A stretch of 25,419 nucleotides of DNA from GCA-020343675 sp964462945. Its GTDB lineage: Bacteria > Planctomycetota > Phycisphaerae > Sedimentisphaerales > Anaerobacaceae. The DNA lies in the NCBI GenBank assembly GCA_964462945.1, contig CAYWZW010000073.1, positions 1 through 25,419 of the forward strand, read 5' to 3'. The stretch's first letter is position 1. Every line of letters starts with the position of its first letter. Shown here piece after piece: positions 14,924 to 23,179 of the stretch. The notes under the pieces were generated by a model that was not told the origin of the DNA, searched no databases, and saw only the letters and a program-made list of their open reading frames with translations. Both the position numbers and the translations under genes were made by a program.

Positions 14924-15760
14924 ATGAAAATAAGCGCAAGTTACTGGATGTTCAAAGGGGGACTTGAGGCCGAAAAGCCGGTAGCCGAGGCGATGCAAGA
15001 GGCAAAGGAGCTTGGATTCGAGGCCATCGAGCTTGCTGTTGCCGGCAAGGGCGTATTGACGCACCGGGCCACTGCGGCCCAGTGTGAAGCTATCGCAGCG
15101 ACAGCCAAAAAAATCGGCATTGAAATCTCAAGCCTCGCCTCCGGCGAGAACTGGACTTGTTCCCCGACGTCAAACGACCCGCAGGTCAGAAGCAGGAGCA
15201 TCGACTTTAACCGCAGGGCCCTGCAGATCGCCAAATGGCTCGGCACGGATGCGTATCTTTTCGTGCCGGGCGCCGTCGATGTGTTCTTCCTGCCTGACGC
15301 CGAAGTGATTCCCTACGACGTTTGCTACCAGAGAGCCTGTGAAGCGGTCCGGCAGATTCTGCCGGCTGCCGAAAAGGCCGGCGTGGCAATATGTATCGAA
15401 AACGTTTGGAACAGATTCCTGTTAAGCCCGCTGGAGATGCGGGACTTTATCGACAGCTTCGATTCCGAAATGGTCGGCGCATATTTTGACGTCGGCAACG
15501 TGCTGCTGACCGGCTATCCCGAACAGTGGATCCGGATTCTCGGCAAGCGGATAAAACGCGTGCACGTGAAAGACTTCAAGCGCTCCGCCGGGACCGCGGA
15601 AGGCTTTGTCGATTTGCTGGAAGGCGATGTGGATTTCCAGACGGTCAAGGAAGCCCTTGCCGGCATCGGCTACGACGGCTACGTCACCGCCGAGATGCTC
15701 CCCTTTGCGCCCGGAAGACCTGAAAAAACGGCACGGGCAATGAAAAAGATTTTCAAATGA
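14924..15760 (+). CDS. Sugar phosphate isomerase/epimerase (xylose isomerase-like TIM barrel)
   Basis: The 278-residue protein belongs to the xylose-isomerase-like/AP-endonuclease-2 TIM-barrel family. The four expected metal ligands are visible: Glu159 in CIENVW, Asp189 in YFDVGN, His214 in KRVHVKDF and Glu257 in VTAEML. Members isomerise or epimerise ketoses and related sugars using a divalent metal. There is no signal peptide, so it should be cytoplasmic. The ATG at 14924 has only a weak GGCGGG-type site. It diverges from the alpha-galactosidase across 124 bases that contain overlapping promoter-like boxes, which suggests shared control and a role in processing the imported sugar. The exact sugar is not determined. 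The length is normal and the protein looks intact. Confidence 0.9.
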   Translation: MKISASYWMFKGGLEAEKPVAEAMQEAKELGFEAIELAVAGKGVLTHRATAAQCEAIAATAKKIGIEISSLASGENWTCSPTSNDPQVRSRSIDFNRRALQIAKWLGTDAYLFVPGAVDVFFLPDAEVIPYDVCYQRACEAVRQILPAAEKAGVAICIENVWNRFLLSPLEMRDFIDSFDSEMVGAYFDVGNVLLTGYPEQWIRILGKRIKRVHVKDFKRSAGTAEGFVDLLEGDVDFQTVKEALAGIGYDGYVTAEMLPFAPGRPEKTARAMKKIFK

Positions 15761-16062
15761 GCAAGCCGTCGTAATCATTTTGAGCCCTGTTGCCCGGGTG
15801 CAGGCACATTGCTGACCGGTAGTTTATTTGAAGTCTCCGTCCGAGAGTCACCCTCGTGCAGGACGGACGGCATTCCGTGAGCGTCGAGAAATCTTGACTC
15901 CACCCTTGACTGCTGAATCCGGATGTGGTATCCACGCACATTGTACGCCCAAACGTTCGTGACGGAGACGGGCCATAGTTGAGCTGAGGCCGTGGTAACG
16001 TTGCTCCAAGGCGAGGACCAGACGCAACAACACCAGCGGGTCAGGGGAGTGGAGAAAGAACA
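15761..16062. other. Gene-free stretch upstream of the histidine kinase
   Basis: These 302 bases hold no gene I can support. A hairpin with arms TCCGTCC (15836-15842) and GGACGGA (15861-15867) is the only clear structure. A minus-strand open frame crosses the stretch but continues through the kinase gene and shows no recognisable protein. The kinase ribosome site (GTGGAG) lies at the right end. Degraded coding sequence cannot be excluded. Confidence 0.5.
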
Positions 16063-18777
16063 ATGCCCAATGAGAGGAAAACCGAGGCGGAATTGCTCGA
16101 AGAGCTGGCTCGGCTGCGCCAGCGCATTGGCGAGCTTGAGCAGGTCGAGGATGAGCTGCGGAAGAGCCAAGAGCGATACCGCTGCGTGGTTGAGGACTCG
16201 CCGGGTTTGCTGTGCAGGTTTCTGCCGGACGGCGAGATTGTTTTTGTCAATGCCGCCTACTGCGAATACTTCGGAAAGACCAGTGAAGAGCTGGTCGGCC
16301 GCAAGTTCACATCTCTGATTCCCGAAGAGGACAGGCAGGCCGTTTTGGACAGGATTCTTTCGCTGACCGTCGATTCGCCGTCCATGACGCACGAGCACAA
16401 AGTGACCGCTCCGGACGGCCAGGCCCGCTGGCAGCGATGGACCAATCGTGCCCTTTTTGACGAGCAGGGCCGGGCCGTCCTTTTTCAATCCTTCGGGCAG
16501 GACATCACCGAGCAGAAAAAGGCGGAGGAGGCCCTGAGGTACAGTGAGGAGAGATTCCGTTTGGCCATGGAGACGACCAATGACGCCCTGTGGGACTGGA
16601 ACATGGTCACAGACGAGGTCTATAGGAATCCTCGTCACGACACCATGTTAGGGTACGAGCCGGGGGAGCTGTCCGCTTCACAAGAGGAATGGGACAAGCG
16701 AATTCATCCCGATGACAGGGCCCTTGTACTCGGCGCTATCAAGGCACACTTAGCCGGCAAGAGCGACTCGGTCAAGATCGAGTATCGACTCAAGACTAAA
16801 TCAGGCGACTACATCTGGGTGCTGGGGCGCGGCAAAGTGGTCGCCCATAATGACGATGGCGCACCCGTGCGGATGATTGGCACAAACATTGACATCACCG
16901 AGCGCAAGAAGGCGGAGAAGGAGCTGAGAGATTCCAAAGACCTGCTTGAAAAGACATTCTGTGGTCTGGATAGCGCCATCTTTATCTTGGATTATGAAAG
17001 GCCGCCTCACATCATCGATTGCAACCCCGCCGCCCCTAATATTTTGGGCTACGCCAAGAGCGAGATGCTCGGCCGGACCACCGATTTTCTGCACGTCAAC
17101 GAACAGACCCTGCTGGAATTTCAGAAAGCATTGTACCCGGCCGTCAAGACGCAGGGGCATCTGTCATCGTTTGAATTCAGAATGAAGAGGAAAGACGGCC
17201 GGATCTTTCCAACCGAGCATAGTGTATTCCCACTGACAAACAACGAAGGTGAACACACCGGATGGGTCAGTGTCGTACAGGATATTACCGAGCGCAAGAA
17301 GGCAGAGGATGCCCTGCGCATAAGCGAGGAGAAGTACAAAACACTCGTGGAGAGCTCGAGTGACTCTATATGCGTGATCGACGAAGCTGGCGTCTTTGTG
17401 TTCGCCAACAGAAGCGCGGCTGAGGCCATCGGAGCCAGGCTTGAAGACGTGGTGGGAAAGACGATGTGGGACCTTTTCCCGAAAGACGTCGCCGACCGGC
17501 GGATGGCTGATGTGTGGGAGGTCATCAAGACTCAACAGAGCAAGAGCATCATCCGGTTGACTGAACTGAGGGGCCAGATCCTCTGGTACCACACCAATCT
17601 TCTGCCCATCAGAGGCGGCAGCGGCAAAACGGTCGTGATGGGCGTCGCGCGAGACATAGATAAACTAAAGCGGGCCGAAGAGAAGATAAGTACCCTGAGC
17701 TCTGCGGTCGAACAATCCATTGACGGCGTTGCGATGGGTGACGTGGAGTCACAACTGCTGTACGTGAACGACGCGTTTGCCCGTATGCACGGCTACACGC
17801 CTGAAGAGATGGTAGGCATGAAGGCCGCTAATCTGTACGCCCAAGATCAGGTGGATAGATACGAGAGGGTTTTCGCCCAGATAAGAAAAGACGGATCATA
17901 CACGGGCGAGGTGCGGCACATTAGAAAAGACGGGACCGATTTTCCCTGCTACGTGTCCGTTACGTTGGTGAAAAACGAGGCAGGAGAGGTCACGGGGACA
18001 GTTGCCGTGTGCCGGGATATGGCCGAGTCCAAGCGGAGGGAAGAGGAACTCACCAGGTACCGCGAGCAAATGGCCCGAGCTGAGCAGTTAGCCTCCCTGG
18101 GGACCTTGAGCGCGACCGTCGCGCATCAAATCACGCAACCGCTGACCGTCATTCGCCTGTCACTGGATAATCTGCTGGATGAGTTAATGGGTACATCGTG
18201 TTCGAGCACGGCGATCAGAAGGCTCCAGGACAGTATCGGTCAGGTCTCCAATATCACCGCCATTATCAACAGATTCCGCCATTTTGCACGACAATCCTCG
18301 GACACGAGTTTCGGCGAGGTGAATCTGAATGTGATCGCAGAAAGAGTGGTGAGGCTCTTAGAGGAAAGCGCCCGGCAGGCAAGGGTCGCATTACGCCTCA
18401 AAAATGTGGGAAAGCTCCCGCCTGTGTCGATTAACGAGACAGATTCGGAGCAGTTGTTTTTCGCCCTTATTGAAAACGCGATCCAGGCGTCCGACGGCAC
18501 AAAGGCCCGGCAGGTCGTTATCAGCGGCGCCGTGCGCGATAAGCGGATTGAGCTGCGTTTTTGCGACGACTGCGGCGGGATTGCCCCGGAGAATCTGGAG
18601 CGGATTTTTGAGCCGTTTTTCACCACCAGGCCCCGGGGCCGGGGGACGGGTCTGGGACTCTGTATCGTGCACGATGTCGTGACCCGTGCCGGTGGTCACG
18701 TTCGCGTCGAAAGCGAATTTGGCAAGGGGTCCACCTTTTTCGTGACCTTGCCCGTGAGTGAAGGCACGACACCGTGA
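16063..18777 (+). CDS. Multi-PAS sensor histidine kinase, 904 residues
   Basis: The order is a short coiled coil (about 1-38), then five PAS/PAC units at roughly 36-150, 161-285, 290-415, 421-540 and 545-657. Several end in the PAC signature DITE(R/Q)KKAE. A dimerisation/phosphoacceptor domain has His688 in ATVAHQITQPL. A GHKL ATPase domain has the N box FFALIENAIQAS (Asn805), the G1 box DDCGGI (835-840) and the G2 box GRGTGLGL (859-866). There is no membrane helix, so it is a cytoplasmic sensor of small ligands, redox state or light, depending on PAS cofactors that cannot be read here. GGAG sits about eight to ten bases before the ATG. Its probable partner is the response regulator downstream, 476 bases away on the same strand. 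Confidence 0.95.
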   Translation: MPNERKTEAELLEELARLRQRIGELEQVEDELRKSQERYRCVVEDSPGLLCRFLPDGEIVFVNAAYCEYFGKTSEELVGRKFTSLIPEEDRQAVLDRILSLTVDSPSMTHEHKVTAPDGQARWQRWTNRALFDEQGRAVLFQSFGQDITEQKKAEEALRYSEERFRLAMETTNDALWDWNMVTDEVYRNPRHDTMLGYEPGELSASQEEWDKRIHPDDRALVLGAIKAHLAGKSDSVKIEYRLKTKSGDYIWVLGRGKVVAHNDDGAPVRMIGTNIDITERKKAEKELRDSKDLLEKTFCGLDSAIFILDYERPPHIIDCNPAAPNILGYAKSEMLGRTTDFLHVNEQTLLEFQKALYPAVKTQGHLSSFEFRMKRKDGRIFPTEHSVFPLTNNEGEHTGWVSVVQDITERKKAEDALRISEEKYKTLVESSSDSICVIDEAGVFVFANRSAAEAIGARLEDVVGKTMWDLFPKDVADRRMADVWEVIKTQQSKSIIRLTELRGQILWYHTNLLPIRGGSGKTVVMGVARDIDKLKRAEEKISTLSSAVEQSIDGVAMGDVESQLLYVNDAFARMHGYTPEEMVGMKAANLYAQDQVDRYERVFAQIRKDGSYTGEVRHIRKDGTDFPCYVSVTLVKNEAGEVTGTVAVCRDMAESKRREEELTRYREQMARAEQLASLGTLSATVAHQITQPLTVIRLSLDNLLDELMGTSCSSTAIRRLQDSIGQVSNITAIINRFRHFARQSSDTSFGEVNLNVIAERVVRLLEESARQARVALRLKNVGKLPPVSINETDSEQLFFALIENAIQASDGTKARQVVISGAVRDKRIELRFCDDCGGIAPENLERIFEPFFTTRPRGRGTGLGLCIVHDVVTRAGGHVRVESEFGKGSTFFVTLPVSEGTTP

Positions 18778-19028
18778 TTGAGCCTTATGGACCGACAGTC
18801 CGAAAAAGACGCATGACGCATGTTGTGGGGTGATACCGACGAAAAGGCCGGCCCTGGAGGCCGGACTTCCGCCAACATTTCCCAATCAAGCAGAGAACAA
18901 GAGCCGCCGGCTTGATAACGCCCCGTCGCGACAATTCAGCAGATTATCCGTCATTCGGAACAGCAGAATCCCGCGTCTGAAAGACTGGGGAGTATCCTGA
19001 GAACCTCGTTTTTGGGCAAAATTCAGGC

Positions 19029-19049
19029 TTTTGAAAAATTTTTTCAAAA
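19029..19049. promoter_or_regulatory. A/T palindrome, possible operator upstream of the response regulator promoter
   Basis: Arms TTTTGAAAAA (19029-19038) and TTTTTCAAAA (19040-19049) form a perfect 10-base inverted repeat with a one-base centre. It ends 23 bases before the TTGCGG box, a natural place for an activator or repressor site. A-tract DNA curvature is an alternative explanation. Confidence 0.4.
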
Positions 19050-19072
19050 AATCCAAAAAAACCATCTACATT

Positions 19073-19102
19073 TTGCGGTTGAGAATCGCTTTTATCTATA
19101 AA
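19073..19102 (+). promoter_or_regulatory. Candidate sigma-70 promoter of the response regulator
   Basis: TTGCGG (19073-19078) and TATAAA (19097-19102) are spaced 18 bases. The leader would be about 145 bases and includes the hairpin before the ATG. This is a sequence match only. Confidence 0.4.
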
Positions 19103-19253
19103 GTGGCAAATATGCAGAAAAATACGTAGTTACCACAATAGATTCAGGAACCGGGAAGTCATAGGATAAAAGGTTTGTATATCGAGAGCCCTGTGCCCAG
19201 CGGATGGGCGTGAGGTCGTGCCCTTGGCATGGCAAGGCCATGATTGAACAGCA

Positions 19254-19913
19254 ATGGCGGATATTGTAGAGCAACATATTTTCTTCCTTGATGATGAGCC
19301 GGAGATCCGCGACGTCGTCAAGGAGACTCTCGAAGGGCCGGACATCAAGGTGACCTGTTTTGCCTGCCCACTCGAGTGCCTTGCGCAGTTGCGTTCTCAA
19401 AAATGCGATTTGCTTATTGCTGACCTGAGAATGCCCGAAAAGGACGGCCTCGAGCTGTTGACGGACGTCAAGCAGATCATTCCTCATCTGCCTGTTCTGA
19501 TGATCACGGGCTACGGCGACGTGCCAACGGCTGTCAAAGCCATCAAAGGCGGGGCCGTGGACTTTATCGAAAAACCGCTGGTCAAAGAGGACTTCCTACA
19601 GAAGGTCAGATCGATACTGCAACAGAGTGCTGCGGCTGTCATGGCCACGGGCGAGCCTTTGACCAGGGCCGAAATGAGCGTGCTGAGACTGGTCGTTGAG
19701 GGCAGGAGCAACGGGGAAATAGCCGATTTCCTCCACCGCTCCCAAAGGACCGTTGAAGTGCATCGCGCTGCCGTGATGCACAAGCTCGGTGTCAATAGCT
19801 TAGTCGATCTTATCAAGACGGGTGCGGCGATGGGCTTGGTTGACCTGAAGACAAAGCAACAACCGGGCGAAGCCGCGGGAGATTCCGAGAACGGCCTCCA
19901 TAACAAATCCTGA
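19254..19913 (+). CDS. FixJ/NarL-type response regulator
   Basis: The 219-residue protein has a receiver domain (about 7-122) with acidic pocket Asp13-Asp14, phosphoacceptor Asp57 in LLIADLRMP, Thr85 in MITGYGD and Lys107 in DFIEKPL. A LuxR/GerE helix-turn-helix follows at about 134-195 (LTRAEMSVLRLVVEGRSNGE, then TVEVHRAAVMHKLGV). The GYGDVPTAVKAIKGGAVDF segment is characteristic of the FixJ subgroup, which pairs with PAS-containing kinases. It should bind DNA after phosphorylation, most likely by the upstream kinase. No ribosome site is visible at the ATG; no other in-frame start fits because a stop lies three codons upstream. Its stop is 3 bp from the end of the converging tubulin-like fusion gene. 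The regulator C-terminal tail beyond residue 200 is polar and unstructured-looking. Confidence 0.93.
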   Translation: MADIVEQHIFFLDDEPEIRDVVKETLEGPDIKVTCFACPLECLAQLRSQKCDLLIADLRMPEKDGLELLTDVKQIIPHLPVLMITGYGDVPTAVKAIKGGAVDFIEKPLVKEDFLQKVRSILQQSAAAVMATGEPLTRAEMSVLRLVVEGRSNGEIADFLHRSQRTVEVHRAAVMHKLGVNSLVDLIKTGAAMGLVDLKTKQQPGEAAGDSENGLHNKS

Positions 19914-19916
19914 CTT

Positions 19917-21596
19917 CTAAGTGAGGCTTTGCAGGAATTCGTCGTAAGCCTTGCTAATCACCTTCCGCTTTACTTTGTCAAGGGCAGAGGACGCACCTTG
20001 CGAATAAAGCTCAGTATCAGCGAACAGAATCTCCAAGGGCAGCGCATCAGGTTGAATTTGCGGGCCTGTTGTCGCGTCGCAGGCATGTCTAATGGCATCG
20101 GCGAGTTCCTGAACGTTGCCGGGCCAGGAGTAATTCAGGATAAGCGTCCTGGCATCCGGACTTAGGGTTTTGTCCGTCTCGCCGTTCAAGCCCGCGTGCT
20201 TCGCCAGAAAGTGTTCCGCCAAAGGCAGAATATCTTCCCTGCGTTCGCGCAGTGGCGGACCTTCGATATCGACCGGGCTTGATTGATGGGACAGGTCAAC
20301 ATTCACGTCTTTGAGCCGGGCGGTAAGACCATCCAGACCTCCGATGACCGTATAGACGCTCAAGCCATCCGTGTTGTCTTCATATATTCCCCGGTAGATC
20401 GTGGCTTGGCCGGTCACCTCCGACAAGACATCAAATGCGTAGTCGATATTGTCCTGCAGGCCCTTGATATTCGCCATCAGCTCATTGCCGCCAACAACAA
20501 CGCAACCTCCTGCTTTGGCTTTGGTCAAGTCCTCTGCGCCGGCAAACAGCGTTGTCCGGAGACTGTCCTCCACCGCCTTGGATATCGCAAGTCTATCATC
20601 AAGCCGGTCAACTTTAGCCGCGCCCATGATCAGGCAACCGCCGGACCCCATAATGCCGTCATAATCTGCAGGGTCAAAGCAGGTGTACGGGCTGCTCAGA
20701 CTGCTGAGCCTGTTGAAAATATCAAATAAACTGGCCACCGTCCCGTTTACGTCAGCCCAGAACGACTGTACCGTCGTTCCGGGATACATCTTGCTAATCT
20801 TGTCATTATCCACGATGACAAGCGGTGATATTTCCCCCGCCGCGGCCATCCGACTCAATGCGGCGGCGACGTTATGCGTGTTCTGAGCTGCCCGTGGGGA
20901 AGTGGCTTCGCCCACCGTGGGCAAAGTCATAATCACCCCCACAGTCTTATTCGGGTTCTTCAGTCCGATGGATCGCGCATATCTTTTAGCAATCTCAATC
21001 AGCTCAACAGCGCTTCCGCTGCCGGCATTGCCGCCTGCACCGAAGCAAACCATGATACGGTCCACTTGAGTCCCGAATGTCTGTCCGGCAAGGTGCAGGA
21101 TGTTTTGCCTATGCTGTTGGACGGCCCTTGAAGCTTTTTCCATGTCCCTGGCGGACCCTTCCTCTTGGTTTATCTCCATGAGGAGCTTCTGACTCTGGGG
21201 AATATCAAGCAGGTCCAAATCACGTCCGGTTGTGTTTACAGCCAGCACCTTCTTGTAGCCCAGGTCATAGAAAGACTTCACCAACCTTCCTCCGCACTGC
21301 CCGGCGCCGATCCAGGCATAGCGGGTGGAGCCTTTGCTCTCGTTCAAGTCATAAGTGCATAAGCCAAGATTCTGGCTTGTGCTCTTAAGCTTCCGTGCAC
21401 CGTGCTCCGGCGTAGTTGAGGGCCGCAGCCATGCGTCAAAATCAAAGTCATCGGTTGTTTCGGTGAGGCAGTCCTCTATGACCCTGCAATCCGCCTCTGA
21501 GCGTCGATGCCCTGGTTCTCCCAGGCAAGGATCGCGGTCCTTAATTTTGCATTTTGCTTCTTGATATTTGATTTCTTTTGCCGGTCTTTTTACCAT
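19917..21596 (-). CDS. Tubulin/FtsZ-like GTPase fused to a sigma-54-activator AAA+ lid fragment, 559 residues
   Basis: Residues about 1-88 are a polar leader. A tubulin/FtsZ-like domain (about 90-430) follows, with WIGAGQCGGRL as the first phosphate loop, FGAGGNAGSGSA at the tubulin signature and CFDPADYD as the catalytic T7-like loop (Asp308, Asp311). The signature is degenerate: Asn190 and Ala191 replace the Gly-Thr of GGGTGSG in its neighbour. Residues about 446-525 are the C-terminal part of a sigma-54 activator AAA+ domain: GPPLRERREDILPLAEHFL, then NYSWPGNVQELADAI. The usual sensor-II Arg after WPGNV is Gln495. Walker A, Walker B, the GAFTGA loop and the Fis-type DNA-binding end are absent. 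It starts 10 bases after the stop of the upstream paralogue and is probably translated by coupling. The function of the fusion is unknown. Confidence 0.85.
   Translation of the reverse strand: MVKRPAKEIKYQEAKCKIKDRDPCLGEPGHRRSEADCRVIEDCLTETTDDFDFDAWLRPSTTPEHGARKLKSTSQNLGLCTYDLNESKGSTRYAWIGAGQCGGRLVKSFYDLGYKKVLAVNTTGRDLDLLDIPQSQKLLMEINQEEGSARDMEKASRAVQQHRQNILHLAGQTFGTQVDRIMVCFGAGGNAGSGSAVELIEIAKRYARSIGLKNPNKTVGVIMTLPTVGEATSPRAAQNTHNVAAALSRMAAAGEISPLVIVDNDKISKMYPGTTVQSFWADVNGTVASLFDIFNRLSSLSSPYTCFDPADYDGIMGSGGCLIMGAAKVDRLDDRLAISKAVEDSLRTTLFAGAEDLTKAKAGGCVVVGGNELMANIKGLQDNIDYAFDVLSEVTGQATIYRGIYEDNTDGLSVYTVIGGLDGLTARLKDVNVDLSHQSSPVDIEGPPLRERREDILPLAEHFLAKHAGLNGETDKTLSPDARTLILNYSWPGNVQELADAIRHACDATTGPQIQPDALPLEILFADTELYSQGASSALDKVKRKVISKAYDEFLQSLT
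21241..21341. repeat. Near-identical paralogue segment, copy 1 (partner 22571-22671)
   Basis: This 101-base segment matches 22571-22671 with only five mismatches, by my count. The flanking parts of the two GTPase genes are clearly more diverged. It encodes the shared first phosphate loop region of both proteins. Recent local gene conversion is the simplest reading. Confidence 0.75.
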
Positions 21597-21606
21597 TTTG
21601 GCTCAA

Positions 21607-22869
21607 TCAACGAGCACACAGGGCCATGCAGCTTCTGAGCTCTTCCAGACGGGCTGCAGGACTGTTCAAGCCTCCGATGATCGTATAGACCCTGAGGCAA
21701 TCTCTGTCGTCGTCATATATCCCTCGGTGGATGGTCGCTTGGCCGGTGATCTCCGACAGAACGTCAAATGCGTAGTCTATATTGTTCTGCAGACCTTTTG
21801 CATTTGCCATGAGTCTCTTTCCGCCAACAACGATGCAACCAGCCAGTTTGGCCGTGGACAAATCGAAACCGCCGGCAAGCAGCGTCTTCTCGAGATTCTT
21901 CTTGACGGCCTCGGATACGGCAAAGGGGTCGTCAATTCTCTCGACTTTGGTCAGACTCATCGTTGCACATCCGCCCGCCTCGATAATGCTGTTATAGTCC
22001 ACCGGGTCAAAGGACGTGTACCGGCTGTTCAGTGAGCTGAGCCTGTTGAAAATATCGAACAGACTGGCCACCGTGCTGTTGATGCTCGGCCAGAACGACT
22101 TGACCGTCATGCCGGGATACATCTTCTTGATTTTGTCGTTATCCACGATGATAAGGGGCGATATTTCACCTGCCGTGGCCATTTGGCTCAACGTAGTGGC
22201 GACCCGGTGCGCATTCTCAGCGACCAATGGGGAGCCGGCTTCGCCCACAGTAGGCAACGTCATGACGGCGCCAACCTTCCTGTTTGGATTTTCCAATCCG
22301 ATGTATCGCGCATATCTCTTTGCCACCTCGATCAATCCAACGACGCTGCCGCTGCCCGTTCCACCACCCGCACCGAAGCAGATCATAATATGGTCAACTT
22401 GAGTTCCAAACGTTTGCCTGACAAGGTGCAGGATTCCCTGCTGATGCTGCTGAACAGCTCGTGCACCTCTTTCCATATCTTTGCCGGCTCCCTTTTCTCC
22501 GGTATCCATCAGGTACTTTTGACTCTCGGGAATGTTGAGCAGATCAAGATCATGGTGAGTCATGTTTAGGGCCAGCACCTTCTTGTAGCCCAGGTCATAG
22601 AAAGACTTCACGAGTCTTCCTCCGCACTGCCCGGCGCCGATCCAGGCGTAGCGGGTAGAGCCTTTGCTCTCATCCCGAACACCGGCCTCTTCCTTAACGT
22701 CAGGCTCATAGCGTTCCAGATCCAGAATCGGTACGAGCCATTCCTTCAAATCAAACTCACGTTTTGCCCTTGCCGGCTTTCGCTTTTGGGAAACGTCTTT
22801 CATGGATTTTGTGGCTGCCTTGGTTTTCGTTGCTGCTTTTTTGGCGTGTCTCGCTGGTTTCTTTGCCAT
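21607..22869 (-). CDS. Tubulin/FtsZ-like GTPase, 420 residues
   Basis: A lysine/alanine-rich basic leader (about 1-40) precedes the GTPase domain. Visible motifs are WIGAGQCGGRLVKSFYDLGY (76-95), the intact tubulin/FtsZ signature GAGGGTGSG (166-174) and SFDPVDYNSI with Asp288 and Asp291 as the T7-loop pair. This suggests a working, self-activating GTPase that polymerises. It differs from the division FtsZ: the opening GQCGGRL loop is tubulin/CetZ-like, and LPTVGEAGSP and ISPLIIVDNDKIKKMYPG match a planctomycete FtsZ-like family I remember. The ATG at 22869 has AGGAGA about eight bases upstream. It lies directly upstream of its fusion paralogue. The lysine-rich leader could contact DNA, RNA or membrane lipid. 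A cytoskeletal role is inferred from the family. Confidence 0.88.
   Translation of the reverse strand: MAKKPARHAKKAATKTKAATKSMKDVSQKRKPARAKREFDLKEWLVPILDLERYEPDVKEEAGVRDESKGSTRYAWIGAGQCGGRLVKSFYDLGYKKVLALNMTHHDLDLLNIPESQKYLMDTGEKGAGKDMERGARAVQQHQQGILHLVRQTFGTQVDHIMICFGAGGGTGSGSVVGLIEVAKRYARYIGLENPNRKVGAVMTLPTVGEAGSPLVAENAHRVATTLSQMATAGEISPLIIVDNDKIKKMYPGMTVKSFWPSINSTVASLFDIFNRLSSLNSRYTSFDPVDYNSIIEAGGCATMSLTKVERIDDPFAVSEAVKKNLEKTLLAGGFDLSTAKLAGCIVVGGKRLMANAKGLQNNIDYAFDVLSEITGQATIHRGIYDDDRDCLRVYTIIGGLNSPAARLEELRSCMALCAR
22571..22671. repeat. Near-identical paralogue segment, copy 2 (partner 21241-21341)
   Basis: This is the second copy of the 101-base segment, in direct orientation and offset by 1330 bases. 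Recombination between the copies could delete or duplicate one GTPase unit. Confidence 0.75.
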
Positions 22870-23179
22870 TTTTCGTTCTCCTGCTCTAAGACTCTTTCGT
22901 TAAAGCTGTTTTTGCCGTTTGGTCATTGAACACTTGTTGTGCGCGTTTGAAATAACATAGGTATTTATCGACCCGTTAGCCCAGGCACATAATCTCTTTT
23001 TTTCCTTTTTCCCACACCGGGAGCGATTTGCACGCCGTCCCCCGGGCCACGGGCCGGGACGCTCTGTTGTTGCTTGCCGGTGGCCGATTTGGGGGCCATA
23101 ATCCTGCAGCGATGACAGCGTTCCAGGTCTTCCTCCTGCGGCAGGTCTTGTTCCCGGACTCGCCCACGACCTGCCGTGC
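22870..23179. other. Gene-free stretch upstream of the GTPase pair
   Basis: I find no supported gene in these 310 bases. The ribosome site of the GTPase gene is at the left end. A GC hairpin CGTCCC/GGGACG (23036-23041 and 23056-23061) and a C/T-rich tract near 22995-23012 are the only marked features. A minus-strand frame of about 63 codons (22976-23167) would start at GTG and resembles no family I know. No convincing -10/-35 pair was found, so the promoter of the GTPase pair is unlocated. Confidence 0.5.

Larger units (their letters stand above)
18778..19253. other. 476-base gap between kinase and response regulator, with hairpins and an A/T palindrome
   Basis: No gene is supported here. 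Just after the kinase lies a GC hairpin CCGGCC/GGCCGG (18848-18853 and 18859-18864, loop CTGGA). Further on is an A/T palindrome (19029-19049) and then a promoter match. A small hairpin CATGGC-AAG-GCCATG (19228-19242) lies 11 bases before the regulator ATG. The length and structure suggest the regulator has its own regulated transcript and is not simply read through from the kinase. Confidence 0.55.

Noticed and set aside
15775..16638. A 287-codon minus-strand open frame crossing the gap before the kinase
   Set aside because: Two thirds of it is antisense to the clear PAS region of the kinase. The remainder shows no recognisable domain or ribosome site.
19240..19269. A nine-codon leader peptide overlapping the start of the response regulator
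   Set aside because: It has no properly spaced ribosome site, and overlap with the real start is expected by chance. I only note the hairpin there.
22976..23167. A 63-codon minus-strand frame between the DUF7305 fragment and the GTPase gene
   Set aside because: It needs a GTG start, has no convincing ribosome site and shows no family features.
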